A stretch of DNA of 64,000 nucleotides from Limnohabitans sp. 2KL-51 (GTDB taxonomy: Bacteria; Pseudomonadota; Gammaproteobacteria; Burkholderiales; Burkholderiaceae_C): NCBI RefSeq assembly GCF_003063645.1, contig NZ_NESJ01000004.1:1-64000 (forward strand), given 5' to 3'. Within the stretch, counting starts at the first letter, position 1. Each line of letters opens with the position of its first letter. Under the pieces are notes generated by a model. The model saw nothing but the letters and a program-made list of their open reading frames with translations. It did not search any database and was not told the origin of the DNA. Below, piece by piece: positions 1-8,705 of this stretch. Both the position numbers and the translations under genes were made by a program.

Positions 1-325
1 CTGCGCGACCGAAGACAAGGCATGTGGTAACCAACCCACGAATACCAGAATGATCTACCGTCGCCCAATCAGCCTCGTAGTCCCTGATCCACAGTCACTG
101 ACCGAGAAGACAAAAGAAACAGAGAGAGAAAGCTGAAAAACAACCGGCACCTATTGACAGGTCAATCCATACCAGGAGCCCACCCCGTGGGCGATTGAAC
201 CCATACCGCCACGGCAAGCCATCGCCCACAGGGGTGGGCTCCTACAAAGCATTCATCCCTTGCCTGTCACTCAAGATTTCAAGGGTTCGGATTCATAAGG
301 GGCAGACGCAGGGGCTGCCAACGAC
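1..325. other. Left-edge intergenic region
   Basis: No gene is supported here. The stretch holds a small inverted repeat at 153-166 (ATTGAC, 2-bp gap, GTCAAT) and the REPIN-like repeat at 174-243 listed separately. The short open frames in it have no recognisable content and overlap the repeat. It lies downstream of the CoA-transferase gene that ends at 326 on the minus strand. Confidence 0.6.
174..243. repeat. REPIN/BIME-like pair of inverted REP sequences
   Basis: Two arms, 174-195 and 221-243, are reverse complements of each other except for one inserted base. Each arm is itself a small hairpin: GCCCAC, a short C-rich loop, then GTGGGC in the left arm, with the mirror in the right. The arms start with AGGAGCCC and end with GGGCTCCT, separated by 25 bp. 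Nested hairpins arranged head to head are the architecture of REP doublets (REPINs) mobilised by RAYT transposases. No RAYT gene is in the window. It sits just downstream of a minus-strand gene, where REPs often act as mRNA 3' ends. Confidence 0.6.
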
Positions 326-1192
326 TCACTTGAGTGTCATGAGCGGAATGTCTTTGGCCACGGCCAGCTTGTCGAGCTGCGCGCGTGTCTGGCTGGCCAA
401 GAAGGTTTCGATGGCTTTGCGCGTAGCGGGTTTGAAGAGGTCTTTGACCGGGTGGGTCAGTTGGACGCCTGCGGCTTCGCACAGACTCAGCGCAAAGTGC
501 GGCTCCAGGGCCGCCACGGCCACGCGGCCGTTTTTGCAGGCGTAAATGCGGTAGCCCGCATGCGCACCCCCCACAGCGCCATCGGGCGTGGTCATGCGCA
601 GCTGGCGGGGCAGGGCCAGCCAAGCGGCGGCATCGGACAAGGCCACTTCGTGGCGCGAGCCTTTGCCGGAGCTCTTGAGTGAGATCACCGCTTTGAGCGT
701 GGCTTCGCTGGCCATCAGTGCGCCTCCCATGTCGGCAAACAAACTCGGGGGCAGGTCCATGCCGTTGACCAAGCCCACTTCGGCCTGGTAGGTTAAATCG
801 TGGCCAGGAATTTCGGCCAGCGCGCCGGGGGCGCCGACCACTTCGATCAGGCTGAGCGCGGGGTATTGCTTGCGCAATGACGTCCAACTCAGGCCCAGCT
901 TGTTCAAGGCCGAGGGGCGAAACGAGGTCAGCAGCACATCGGTCTTGGGCAGCAGCTTGTGTATCGCAGATTGCCCCGCTGCAGTTTTGAGATCCAAGGT
1001 GTGGTGTTTCACGCCCTTGTGCATCAGCGCATAACCATCAGGCGTGTAGTGCTGCATGGGGTCGCCAGAAGGTGGGTTGACCTTGGTGCAGCTGGCGCCC
1101 ATTTGCGCCAGGCGCATCAGGGCGGCAGGGCCGGGCAGGTTGAGGGCCAGGCTGACGACGCGAATGCCGCGAAGCGGTTGTGAGGATGACAT
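326..1192 (-). CDS. CoA transferase, family III (CaiB/BaiF), short form
   Basis: A 288-residue member of the CaiB/BaiF family, which transfers CoA between organic acids. The N-terminus PLRGIRVVSLALNLPGPAA matches the nucleotide-binding start of the family. The catalytic aspartate region is seen as GHDLTYQAEVGLVNG, after the family-typical pattern LTSFRPSALNKLGLSW. The start at 1192 (MSSSQPLRG) is chosen over an upstream ATG because the family homology begins there. The protein is much shorter than the usual 380-430 residues and seems to lack part of the C-terminal half, but no frameshift is visible and the ending TLK is in frame. Such short versions may be alpha-methylacyl-CoA racemase-like; the substrate cannot be told. 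Confidence 0.75.
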   Translation of the reverse strand: MSSSQPLRGIRVVSLALNLPGPAALMRLAQMGASCTKVNPPSGDPMQHYTPDGYALMHKGVKHHTLDLKTAAGQSAIHKLLPKTDVLLTSFRPSALNKLGLSWTSLRKQYPALSLIEVVGAPGALAEIPGHDLTYQAEVGLVNGMDLPPSLFADMGGALMASEATLKAVISLKSSGKGSRHEVALSDAAAWLALPRQLRMTTPDGAVGGAHAGYRIYACKNGRVAVAALEPHFALSLCEAAGVQLTHPVKDLFKPATRKAIETFLASQTRAQLDKLAVAKDIPLMTLK

Positions 1193-1284
1193 GGAAAGAC
1201 CTTCAAATCGTGACCCGGGGATTATGGGCATGGCCGTGACATGGACCTGTCACCTGTGCGGAAAAGGGAGACAGCACACGAGAT

Positions 1285-2088
1285 TCAGAAGCCAAAATTG
1301 CGCAAAGTCGCTTCGATGGCTGCAGCCGTGGCCACTGGTTTTTCCATGGGGAACAGGTGGGAGCCGTCGAGCATCATGATGCGGCCTTTGACGACCTGGT
1401 GGGTCAGGTCGGTGCCTGCTTGGCGCATTTCGGCCGAATGCGTGCCACCGATGAAGGCGACGGGGCATTTGAGGGGTTTGCGCTTGAGCAGGCTATCGAG
1501 TTTGTGCGGCAGGCCGTTGTAAATGGCGGTTTCGATGTCGCGGTCAAAGCTGAGCACGCGCTGGCCCTCTTCGTCGTGGGTGCCGTGGTCAATGTAGTCC
1601 TGCAGGACTTGCGGGTCCCAACGTGCAAAGGATTTTTTGTGCGCAAAGCTCTCCAGCGCCGCCTGGGCATTGGGCCAGTGGTGGCGGCGTTTTTGGCTGA
1701 TGCGCCCGGGTGAGAGTGCGCCGATCAGGGGGGTGCGCTTGGCCAGGCCCAAGGTGGTGGCGCGCCAGCCGCCCAGCACGGGCGAGTCGACCAGCACCAC
1801 ACCGCGCGCCAGCTCGGGGTGGCGGGCGGCGCACATCAAACTCAGGATGCCGCCCAGTGAGTGACCGACCAAAAATGCAGGGCCGCCCGAGCCTTGCTTT
1901 TCATGTGCAAAGTCGGCCAGTTGCTGCACCAAGTGAGGCCAGTTGTTGGTGACGGGGTACTTGGGGTCATGACCGAACTTTTCGATGGCATCGACCTGAA
2001 AGCCGCGCTGACGCAGGTTGTCGAACAGCAAGCGGTAGGTGCTGGCCGGAAAGCTGTTGCCGTGCGAGAAAATGATGCGTGGTTTCAT
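1285..2088 (-). CDS. Alpha/beta hydrolase
   Basis: A 267-residue cytosolic alpha/beta-hydrolase. The oxyanion-hole HG is in IIFSHGNSFPASTY near the N-terminus, the nucleophile elbow is GHSLGG at about residues 95-100, and the catalytic His is in DGSHLFPMEKP near the C-terminus; DSPVLGGW follows strand 6. There is no signal peptide. It is transcribed in the same direction as the CoA-transferase downstream, 92 bp away, so they may be linked. The family covers esterases, haloperoxidase-like enzymes and C-C hydrolases; nothing in the sequence fixes the substrate. Confidence 0.8.
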   Translation of the reverse strand: MKPRIIFSHGNSFPASTYRLLFDNLRQRGFQVDAIEKFGHDPKYPVTNNWPHLVQQLADFAHEKQGSGGPAFLVGHSLGGILSLMCAARHPELARGVVLVDSPVLGGWRATTLGLAKRTPLIGALSPGRISQKRRHHWPNAQAALESFAHKKSFARWDPQVLQDYIDHGTHDEEGQRVLSFDRDIETAIYNGLPHKLDSLLKRKPLKCPVAFIGGTHSAEMRQAGTDLTHQVVKGRIMMLDGSHLFPMEKPVATAAAIEATLRNFGF

Positions 2089-2293
2089 ACTTCAACGGAT
2101 AGAACGTCAGTGAGGGCTTGGTGGCAGCTTGTCTGAGCGGACGAGTGCGTGATGGGCTTCATCATGGATGAGCGAGTGGAGGGCCGCCTGTCAGGGTTCC
2201 GGCCGATTAACCAGTCATTTTGTGGTCTTGGTAAAGAACTCGTCTGCATCTTAAACCACGCAAAAAAAGTCAAAATCCAGCGACAATCGTTTG

Positions 2294-5002
2294 ATGAATG
2301 ACAACTCGCACCCACAGGACAGCGTCCCTGAATCCGAAGCCGTGAAATGGCTGGCGCTTGAGCAAGAGTGCGCTCCTGCCAATCACTGGGATGAAATGCG
2401 GGGTGAAGTCACGCCATCGGCTGATGCGCAGCCCGCGGCCGCCCCTGCAAAAACCACCAGCCCGATCTGCGGGCCGTGGCAAACCTTCATAAAAACTCTG
2501 GCCTCTGAAACCTCTGGCCTATTGCCGGACCTGAACGCCCGCATGGCCAACCTGCAGCGGCAGGTGCGTGACAACGGCATCACTTACAACGTCTATGCCG
2601 CCGCCGACCAGCCTCAGCGGCCCTGGTCGCTTGACCTGTTTCCGCTCATGTTGGACACCAAGGACTGGCAGCAAATTGAAGCCGGCGTGATGCAGCGCAT
2701 GCAGTTGCTTGAACGCATCATGGCCGACGCTTATGGCCCGCAAAAGCTTGTACTCAACGGTCAACTGCCTGCGGCTTTGGTGCAAGGCCACCCAGCCTAT
2801 CTGCCCGCCATGCACGGCGTACCTCCCGTGGGGGGGCGCTATTTGTCTTTAGCCGCGTTTGATTTGGCACGCGGGCCCGACGGTTGCTGGTGGCTGTTGT
2901 CTCAACGCACACAAGCGCCTTCGGGTCTGGGTTATTTGCTCGAAAATCGGCAAATTGTTTCGCGCTTGTTCCCGCAAGCCTTCGATGCTTTTCCGGTGCG
3001 CCGTCTGGCCGAAACTTACCGCACTTTGATTGACGGCATCAAGGCCCGCAGCCCAGCTGGGGCTTTGGCTCACATCGCGCTGCTCACCCCCGGGCCGTAC
3101 AACGAAACCTATTTCGAGCACGCTTATCTGGCGCGGTATCTTGGTCTGAGCTTGGTGCAAGGCAATGACCTGACCGTGCGCGACGAAAAGCTTTATCTGA
3201 AAACCTTGCAGGGCTTGCAGCAGGTGCATGGATTGCTCAAGCGCGTCGATGACGATTGGCTGGACCCTCTGGAAATGCGCGCCGACTCCACACTGGGCGT
3301 GCCTGGCTTGCTCCAAGCGGTGCGCAGTGGCAACGTTTTGGTGGCCAACACTCCGGGCTCGGGCTTTCTAGAGTCGAACGCGCTGCTGGGTTTCATGCCT
3401 GCACTGGCGCGTGACCTGCTGGGCGAAGAACTGCAACTGCCTGCCATTCCGAGTTGGTGGTGCGGTGAAGCCGCTGCGCTGCAAGATGTGTTGCCGCGCA
3501 TCATCAGCTGTGTGATCAAGCCCACCTACCCCTACAACACCGACCGCCAAAGCTTTGAGCCTGTCCAAGGTCATTCGCTTTCACGCCGCGAACAAGACGA
3601 GTGGGCGGGGCGCATCCTGCGTGACCCGGATGCCCACACACTGCAATCGTGGCTGCCCTTGTCGCACCAACCCACATGGCAAACCGGTGCCGATGGTGCG
3701 CCCTGCATCCAGTCACGGCCCGTGGTGCTGCGCGTGTTCGCCGTGGCCAACGCCCAAGGCCACTGGCAGGTTTTACCTGGTGGCTTGGCTCGCCTGGGCA
3801 CCCGCGAAGGCATCGCATCCATGCAGCGGGGTGGCAGCAGCGCCGATGTCTGGGTGCAGAGCCCCACGCCGGGTGCAGTTCAATCACAGTCACAGTCACA
3901 GTCACAGTCGCAGTCACAGTCGTTCAGTCCATTCCCCTCGTCGACCCATACTGCCGCAAGGCCACAGGCGGAACCCATCCCCGATGCCACATCACTGCAG
4001 CGTCAACGCCTGGTCACCAGTCGTGCCGCAGAAAACCTGTTCTGGATGGGCCGCTACACCGAGCGCACTGAAAATGCTTTGCGTCTGGTTCGCCTGAGTC
4101 TGGAAATTCTGGGCGGCGAAAACCAGAATCTGCCTTGTTTGCTCCATTTCATTACCCGGATGGCCACGCGCCAAGGTCTGGTTCGCGCGGGCGTGCCCGC
4201 AGCAGCGCAAGCGCACCGCGTGTTTGAACGCTCACTCATTGCAGGCCTGTGGGACAAAGAACTGGCCACCAGCGTCGGCTTCAATTTACGAGCTGTGCGG
4301 CTGGCCGCCGCCTCTGTGCGCGAACGCCTGTCGCCCGAACATTGGCGTTTGCTGGAACAAGCCGAGTCGCGTTTCTTCAGCCCAGAGCACCAGAGTTCGG
4401 CACCCGACACCTTGGCCGTGCAGCGCCTTTTGGCCGACACCAGCCAGATGCTGGCCGCATTGACCGGTGCCCAAACCGACCGCATGAGCCGCGACGACGG
4501 CTGGCGGTTGCTCTCGATCGGTCGTCACATCGAGCGCCTGGAATTTTTGTCCAACGCCCTCTCTGAAGCTGTGCAGTTGGGGCTGATCGGCGAGCAGGCC
4601 GGGTTTGACGCCGTGCTCGACCTGTTTGACAGCACCATCAGCTTCCATGCGCAGTACCAGCAAAGCCGCACACCCCAGGCATTGATGGATTTGCTGGTGA
4701 CCCACACCGACAATCCGCGTTCACTGGGCTGGGTGGCGCACACCTTACGCAAGCGCTTGCGCCGCATGGGCCACCTGGCCGATGGTGCTACGACCCCCAT
4801 GGCCGAGTTGGTGCCACAGCTGATTGAGATGACGCCCGAGTCGTTGTGGCCCCAGGCAAGCAACCCAGCAAAACCCGGTCACGAGTTGCCATTGCATGCC
4901 GCTTTGGCACATTGTCAAACAGCGGCTTGTGAGGTCTCTGACCAACTGTGCAGCCTGTTTTTCACCCACAGCGGCGAAGCCCGATACAGCGTTGGCGCTT
5001 GA
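2294..5002 (+). CDS. Fused circularly permuted ATP-grasp / alpha-E domain protein
   Basis: A 902-residue fusion. Residues about 90-500 are a circularly permuted ATP-grasp domain (DUF404/DUF407), with TPGPYNETYFEHAYLARYLG, VDDDWLDPLEMRADSTLG and IKPTYPYNT. Residues about 570-890 are an alpha-E (DUF403) domain starting LVTSRAAENLFWMGRYTERT. Between them lies a low-complexity linker with seven Gln-Ser pairs. ATP-grasp enzymes form amide bonds from a carboxylate and an amine, and this family is predicted to make or attach a peptide tag. Compared with the split paralogue at 6936-8399, the LEDN motif is replaced by LSQR and the Gly-rich loop after the Lys is missing. A TTG lies one codon upstream of the chosen ATG. 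The transglutaminase gene follows 15 bp downstream. Confidence 0.85.
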   Translation: MNDNSHPQDSVPESEAVKWLALEQECAPANHWDEMRGEVTPSADAQPAAAPAKTTSPICGPWQTFIKTLASETSGLLPDLNARMANLQRQVRDNGITYNVYAAADQPQRPWSLDLFPLMLDTKDWQQIEAGVMQRMQLLERIMADAYGPQKLVLNGQLPAALVQGHPAYLPAMHGVPPVGGRYLSLAAFDLARGPDGCWWLLSQRTQAPSGLGYLLENRQIVSRLFPQAFDAFPVRRLAETYRTLIDGIKARSPAGALAHIALLTPGPYNETYFEHAYLARYLGLSLVQGNDLTVRDEKLYLKTLQGLQQVHGLLKRVDDDWLDPLEMRADSTLGVPGLLQAVRSGNVLVANTPGSGFLESNALLGFMPALARDLLGEELQLPAIPSWWCGEAAALQDVLPRIISCVIKPTYPYNTDRQSFEPVQGHSLSRREQDEWAGRILRDPDAHTLQSWLPLSHQPTWQTGADGAPCIQSRPVVLRVFAVANAQGHWQVLPGGLARLGTREGIASMQRGGSSADVWVQSPTPGAVQSQSQSQSQSQSQSFSPFPSSTHTAARPQAEPIPDATSLQRQRLVTSRAAENLFWMGRYTERTENALRLVRLSLEILGGENQNLPCLLHFITRMATRQGLVRAGVPAAAQAHRVFERSLIAGLWDKELATSVGFNLRAVRLAAASVRERLSPEHWRLLEQAESRFFSPEHQSSAPDTLAVQRLLADTSQMLAALTGAQTDRMSRDDGWRLLSIGRHIERLEFLSNALSEAVQLGLIGEQAGFDAVLDLFDSTISFHAQYQQSRTPQALMDLLVTHTDNPRSLGWVAHTLRKRLRRMGHLADGATTPMAELVPQLIEMTPESLWPQASNPAKPGHELPLHAALAHCQTAACEVSDQLCSLFFTHSGEARYSVGA
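3881..3922 (+). repeat. Hexanucleotide tandem repeat encoding Gln-Ser linker
   Basis: Seven copies of a CARTCR hexamer (mostly CAGTCA) in frame, giving (Gln-Ser)7 in the linker between the ATP-grasp and alpha-E domains of the fused protein. Because the unit is 6 bp, slippage changes linker length without shifting the frame. Confidence 0.9.
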
Positions 5003-5017
5003 CCCGCCCTCCTCACC

Positions 5018-5917
5018 ATGCGCCTGGCCATCACCCACGAAACCCGCTACCGATACAGTCCACCGGTGCAAACCGCGCAGCATGTGGCGCACCTGCAACC
5101 GGCCCACACGCCCTGCCAAAAGGTCATCAGCCACAGGATGCAGGTGGAGCCCCACGCTTCGGTGCAGCACAACATCGATGCTTTTTTCAACCATCGGGCC
5201 TATTGGGCTCTGACGAATCCGCACGATGGCCTGATGGTTCGCGCGTACAGCGAACTGGAGACCTCAGCCATTGCACCCGGCACATCCGCGCAAAGCTGGG
5301 AATCGGTGCGTGAACACTTTCGCTACCGGGGGGGGCACCCCTGCGATGTGCACAGCGGCTTTGTGTTTGGTTCGCACCATGCACCTGTCCACGAAGTGTT
5401 TTTGACCTACGCGCAAAGCAGTTTCACGCCGGGGCGATCCCTGATGCAGGCCGCGCAGGAGTTGACAGCGCGCATGCACCGCGACTTCCGCTACGAAACA
5501 GCCAGCACCGACATCAACACCCCAGCGCTTGAAGCCCTGCAAGACAAACGCGGCGTTTGCCAGGACTTTGCCCACATTTTGTTGGCCTGTTTGCGCTCGC
5601 TGGGTTTACCCGCCCGCTATGTCAGCGGCTACCTGTTGACCCAACCGCCACCCGGTCAAGCCAGGTTGGTGGGCAGCGATGCCTCACACGCTTGGGCGTC
5701 GGTTTACCTGCCCCAGTTGGCCCAACACGCTTGCCAAGGCTGGCTTGATTTGGATCCGACCAACGACCGCACTGGCCTGGCCAGTCCTGGTGAAGACTAC
5801 GTGCGACTGGCAGTAGGCAGAGATTTTGCCGATGTCTCGCCCCTGCGGGGTGTTTTGCAAGGTGGCGGGGCGCACACGCTTGAAGTGGCCGTGACGGTCG
5901 CGCCCCTGGGTGCATGA
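5018..5917 (+). CDS. Transglutaminase-like cysteine protease
   Basis: A 299-residue protein with an N-terminal bacterial transglutaminase domain (RLAITHETRYRYSPPV) and a transglutaminase core. The catalytic triad is visible: Cys181 in RGVCQDFAHI, His224 in SHAWASVYLP, and Asp246 in GWLDLDPTND. No signal peptide, so it is cytosolic. It starts 15 bp after the fused ATP-grasp/alpha-E gene and is surely its operon partner. In this gene family the transglutaminase is thought to hydrolyse, rather than form, amide bonds, reversing or trimming what the ATP-grasp ligase makes; that role is inference from Iyer and co-workers' analysis of these neighbourhoods. Confidence 0.9.
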   Translation: MRLAITHETRYRYSPPVQTAQHVAHLQPAHTPCQKVISHRMQVEPHASVQHNIDAFFNHRAYWALTNPHDGLMVRAYSELETSAIAPGTSAQSWESVREHFRYRGGHPCDVHSGFVFGSHHAPVHEVFLTYAQSSFTPGRSLMQAAQELTARMHRDFRYETASTDINTPALEALQDKRGVCQDFAHILLACLRSLGLPARYVSGYLLTQPPPGQARLVGSDASHAWASVYLPQLAQHACQGWLDLDPTNDRTGLASPGEDYVRLAVGRDFADVSPLRGVLQGGGAHTLEVAVTVAPLGA

Positions 5918-5946
5918 ACCCGTGTTGACTGGGTTGTTTGTCAGAT

Positions 5947-6924
5947 TCAAGCGGCATGTGGCATCAAGAATTCCCGGCTGATGCGACCGCCCAGAACGTT
6001 CACCCGTTCCAAGAACTGGGTCAGGTAGGCGTGCAGGCCGGTAGCCAGGATTTCGTCAATACGACCAAAGGCCAACTCTGAGCGCAAACGCCCGGCATGG
6101 CGCAAAGTGTCGCTGTTGGCATCGTGTGAGACCAGCTTCAAATTCGACACCACTTCGTTCAGACTGGCATGCAGCGAGCGCGGCATGTCAGGACGCAAGA
6201 TCAGCAACTCAGCTACCCGCTCGGGACGGATCACATCGCGATAGACCTTGCGGTATACCTCGAAGCCGCTGACGCTGCGCAAGATGGCGCTCCAGTGGTA
6301 AAAGTCGTATTCCTGAGTGCTTTCAGTCTCGGGTGCTCCGTATTGCGGGGCGCCAAAAAAGTCGTTTTGCATGGCGTGGAACTTGACATCCACCAAACGC
6401 GCCGTATTGTCGGCCCGCTCCAAAAACGTGCCCATGCGCATGAAATACAGCGACTCGTCCATCAGCATCGTGCCCACCGTCACGCCTCGGGACAGGTGCG
6501 AGCGGAATTTGACCCATTCAAAAAATTGACCTGGGTCGCGCTCGAATTCGCCGCTTTTGAGCATGCGGTTGACTTCGAGCCAGGTCTGGTTTTGTGTCTC
6601 CCAGACTTCGGTGGTCAGCGTGCCACGCACGGCGCGGGCGTTTTCTCGGGCGGCACGCAGGCACGAGATGATGGATGAAGGGTTGTCCACGTCTTTCACC
6701 ATGAAGGCCATCACATCGCGGGGGGTGATGTTTTTGTACCGCGCAGTGTAAGCAGGCAGCAACTCGCTGATCGACAAAATACCCTCCCACCCGGCCTCCA
6801 CGGCCGCTGCCGATTGGGGCAGAAGAGAGGTTTCGTAGCTCACATTAAGCATGCGGGCCGTGTTCTCTGCCCGCTCCATGTATCGGGACATCCAGAAGAG
6901 GTGGTCAGCGGTTCTAGAAAGCAT
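5947..6924 (-). CDS. Alpha-E domain protein (DUF403)
   Basis: A 325-residue, mostly helical protein of the alpha-E family, with the family start MLSRTADHLFWMSRYMERAE and an NTARL motif. The open frame runs much further upstream into the ATP-grasp gene, but that part is out-of-frame coding of the neighbour. The start at 6924 is taken because the domain begins there and lies 11 bp after the ATP-grasp stop. Alpha-E proteins always travel with circularly permuted ATP-grasp ligases and are thought to be their partner or scaffold; no catalytic residues are known. The C-terminal half of the 902-residue fusion at 2294-5002 is its paralogue. Confidence 0.9.
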   Translation of the reverse strand: MLSRTADHLFWMSRYMERAENTARMLNVSYETSLLPQSAAAVEAGWEGILSISELLPAYTARYKNITPRDVMAFMVKDVDNPSSIISCLRAARENARAVRGTLTTEVWETQNQTWLEVNRMLKSGEFERDPGQFFEWVKFRSHLSRGVTVGTMLMDESLYFMRMGTFLERADNTARLVDVKFHAMQNDFFGAPQYGAPETESTQEYDFYHWSAILRSVSGFEVYRKVYRDVIRPERVAELLILRPDMPRSLHASLNEVVSNLKLVSHDANSDTLRHAGRLRSELAFGRIDEILATGLHAYLTQFLERVNVLGGRISREFLMPHAA

Positions 6925-6935
6925 GTTGATTTTCC

Positions 6936-8399
6936 TCAGTCCTGCAATATCCAAGTGTCTTTGGTGCCGCCACCTTGCGATGAGTTCACCACCAAAGAGC
7001 CTTCTTTGAGTGCCACGCGGGTCAGGCCCCCGGGCACCATCTGCACCGTGCGGCCAGACAACACAAAGGGGCGCAGGTCGATGTGGCGCGGCGCGATGCC
7101 GCTGTCCACATAAGTGGGGCAAGTGGACAAGCTGAGCGTGGGCTGCGCGATGTAGCCCTCGGGGTTGGCCAGCAGTGCTTCGCGGAAGCGCTCGATCTCC
7201 TCCTTGGTCGATGCAGGACCGACCAGCATGCCGTAGCCGCCTGCGCCGTGCACTTCCTTGACGACCAAGTCTTTCAGGTTGTCCAGGGTGTACTGCAGGT
7301 CGCCGGGCTTGCGGCACACGAAGGTGGGTACGTTTTTGAGGATCGGCTCCTCGCCCAGGTAGAACTTGATCATTTCGGGCACATACGGATAGATCGACTT
7401 GTCGTCGGCCACGCCCGTGCCGACCGCGTTGCAGATCGCCACGTGCCCAGCTTTGTAGGCGTCCATCAGGCCTGCACAGCCCAAGGTGGAGGAGGGACGA
7501 AACACGTTGGGATCCAAAAAGTCATCGTCCACCCGGCGGTAGATCACGTCCACCCGCTTGGGGCCGCGCGTGGTGCGCATGTACACAAACTTGTCTTTGA
7601 CAAACAGGTCTTGCCCCTCGACCAGCTCAACGCCCATTTGCTGGGCCAGAAAGGCGTGCTCGAAATAGGCGCTGTTGTACATGCCGGGCGTGAGCACCAC
7701 CACCGTGGGCTCGGCCGTGGTGGCGGGGCTTGAGGCACGCAGGGTTTCCAGCAACAGGTCAGGGTAATGTGCGACCGGGGCAACGCGGTGCTGGCTGAAC
7801 AGGTCTGGAAACAACCGCATCATCATCTTGCGGTCTTCCAGCATGTAGCTCACGCCACTGGGCACTCGCAGGTTGTCTTCGAGCACGTAGTACTCGCCGT
7901 TGCCCTGCGCATCTGGCGCACGCACGATATCGATGCCACTGATGTGCGAATAAATGTTGTTGGGCACGTCCACGCCTACCATCTCGGGGCGGAATTGGGC
8001 ATTGCGCTCAATCTGTTCACGGGGCACGATGCCCGCCTTCAGGATGTCTTGGTCGTGGTAAACGTCGTGGATGAAGCGGTTGAGGGCTGTGACACGTTGA
8101 ACCAGACCAGCCTCCATGCTTTTCCACTCTTTGGCGGCGATGACGCGGGGGATCAGATCAAACGGAATCAGGCGCTCGGTGCCCCCTTCTTCATTGTTCT
8201 TGTCTTCGTCCAGCTCGCCATACACAGCAAAAGTAATGCCCACACGGCGAAAAATCATCTCGGCTTCTTCACGGCGTGAGGCCATGGCTTGCGGGTCTTG
8301 GGTATTCAACCAACGGGCATAAGCTTCGTAGTGTTTGCGGATATCTCCCGCATCGTCCCCGGTGGGAAGACGGCTGTACATTTCGTCGAATTGGCGCAT
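6936..8399 (-). CDS. Circularly permuted ATP-grasp ligase (DUF404/DUF407)
   Basis: A 487-residue stand-alone circularly permuted ATP-grasp protein. Key parts: LEDN at residues 173-176 followed by RVPSGVSYMLEDR; TPGMYNSAYFEHAFLAQQMG; VDDDFLDPNVFRPSSTLG; the ATP-binding Lys and Gly-rich loop KEVHGAGGYGML; and the C-terminal VPGGLTRVA with SSQGGGTKDTW. All expected ATP- and Mg-binding elements are present, unlike the fused copy. It probably forms amide or peptide bonds of unknown chemistry. It is followed by the alpha-E gene 11 bp downstream and is divergent from the transglutaminase-DUF2126 gene, with 306 bp between them. Confidence 0.9.
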   Translation of the reverse strand: MRQFDEMYSRLPTGDDAGDIRKHYEAYARWLNTQDPQAMASRREEAEMIFRRVGITFAVYGELDEDKNNEEGGTERLIPFDLIPRVIAAKEWKSMEAGLVQRVTALNRFIHDVYHDQDILKAGIVPREQIERNAQFRPEMVGVDVPNNIYSHISGIDIVRAPDAQGNGEYYVLEDNLRVPSGVSYMLEDRKMMMRLFPDLFSQHRVAPVAHYPDLLLETLRASSPATTAEPTVVVLTPGMYNSAYFEHAFLAQQMGVELVEGQDLFVKDKFVYMRTTRGPKRVDVIYRRVDDDFLDPNVFRPSSTLGCAGLMDAYKAGHVAICNAVGTGVADDKSIYPYVPEMIKFYLGEEPILKNVPTFVCRKPGDLQYTLDNLKDLVVKEVHGAGGYGMLVGPASTKEEIERFREALLANPEGYIAQPTLSLSTCPTYVDSGIAPRHIDLRPFVLSGRTVQMVPGGLTRVALKEGSLVVNSSQGGGTKDTWILQD

Positions 8400-8705
8400 G
8401 GCTATTCACTCCTGTCACAAAATTAGCAAGATATATACCCACGCAGCCTGACCCGAATCAAGGTCGTCGCAGAGGTGCCAAGCCAATTCGGTGAGCAATG
8501 GCTGCAGTGCCCAGATGGCTAACATCCCGAATCGGGAGATGGCATGCACTCTGATGGTGCCATATCGCAGTTGGCACCAAATGTGTGCGGATTCTCGACT
8601 GTGCGACGCCCAGACCGAGGCGCGTTTCTTGGCGCGTGTCTTGCTAGATGTGACGGCCCAAGCTGCATTTGTCATGTGTGCAGCCCCTGTTGCGCTGAAC
8701 GAGAT
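8400..8705. promoter_or_regulatory. Divergent control region of the ATP-grasp and transglutaminase-amidoligase genes
   Basis: This 306-bp gap separates two divergent units of one system, so both promoters should be here. The clearest structure is an inverted repeat TGGTGCCA (8555-8562) / TGGCACCA (8572-8579) with a 9-bp spacer, typical of a dimeric repressor or activator site. A second palindrome, CCCGAATCGGG, lies at 8526-8536. The plus-strand frame is open upstream of 8706 but carries no family sequence, so I do not treat it as coding. No convincing -35/-10 pair could be fixed. Confidence 0.45.

Noticed and set aside
153..166. ATTGAC-AG-GTCAAT as an operator
   Set aside because: Too short and not placed before any gene start.
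326..1192. CoA-transferase as a pseudogene
   Set aside because: Short for the family, but the frame is intact with the catalytic Asp present, and short homologues exist; I see no frameshift remains.
3881..3922. CRISPR-like periodicity
   Set aside because: The unit is 6 bp with no spacers and lies inside a coding frame.
6925..7317. N-terminal extension of the alpha-E open frame
   Set aside because: It lies within the ATP-grasp gene in another frame and lacks alpha-E sequence; the domain begins at 6924.
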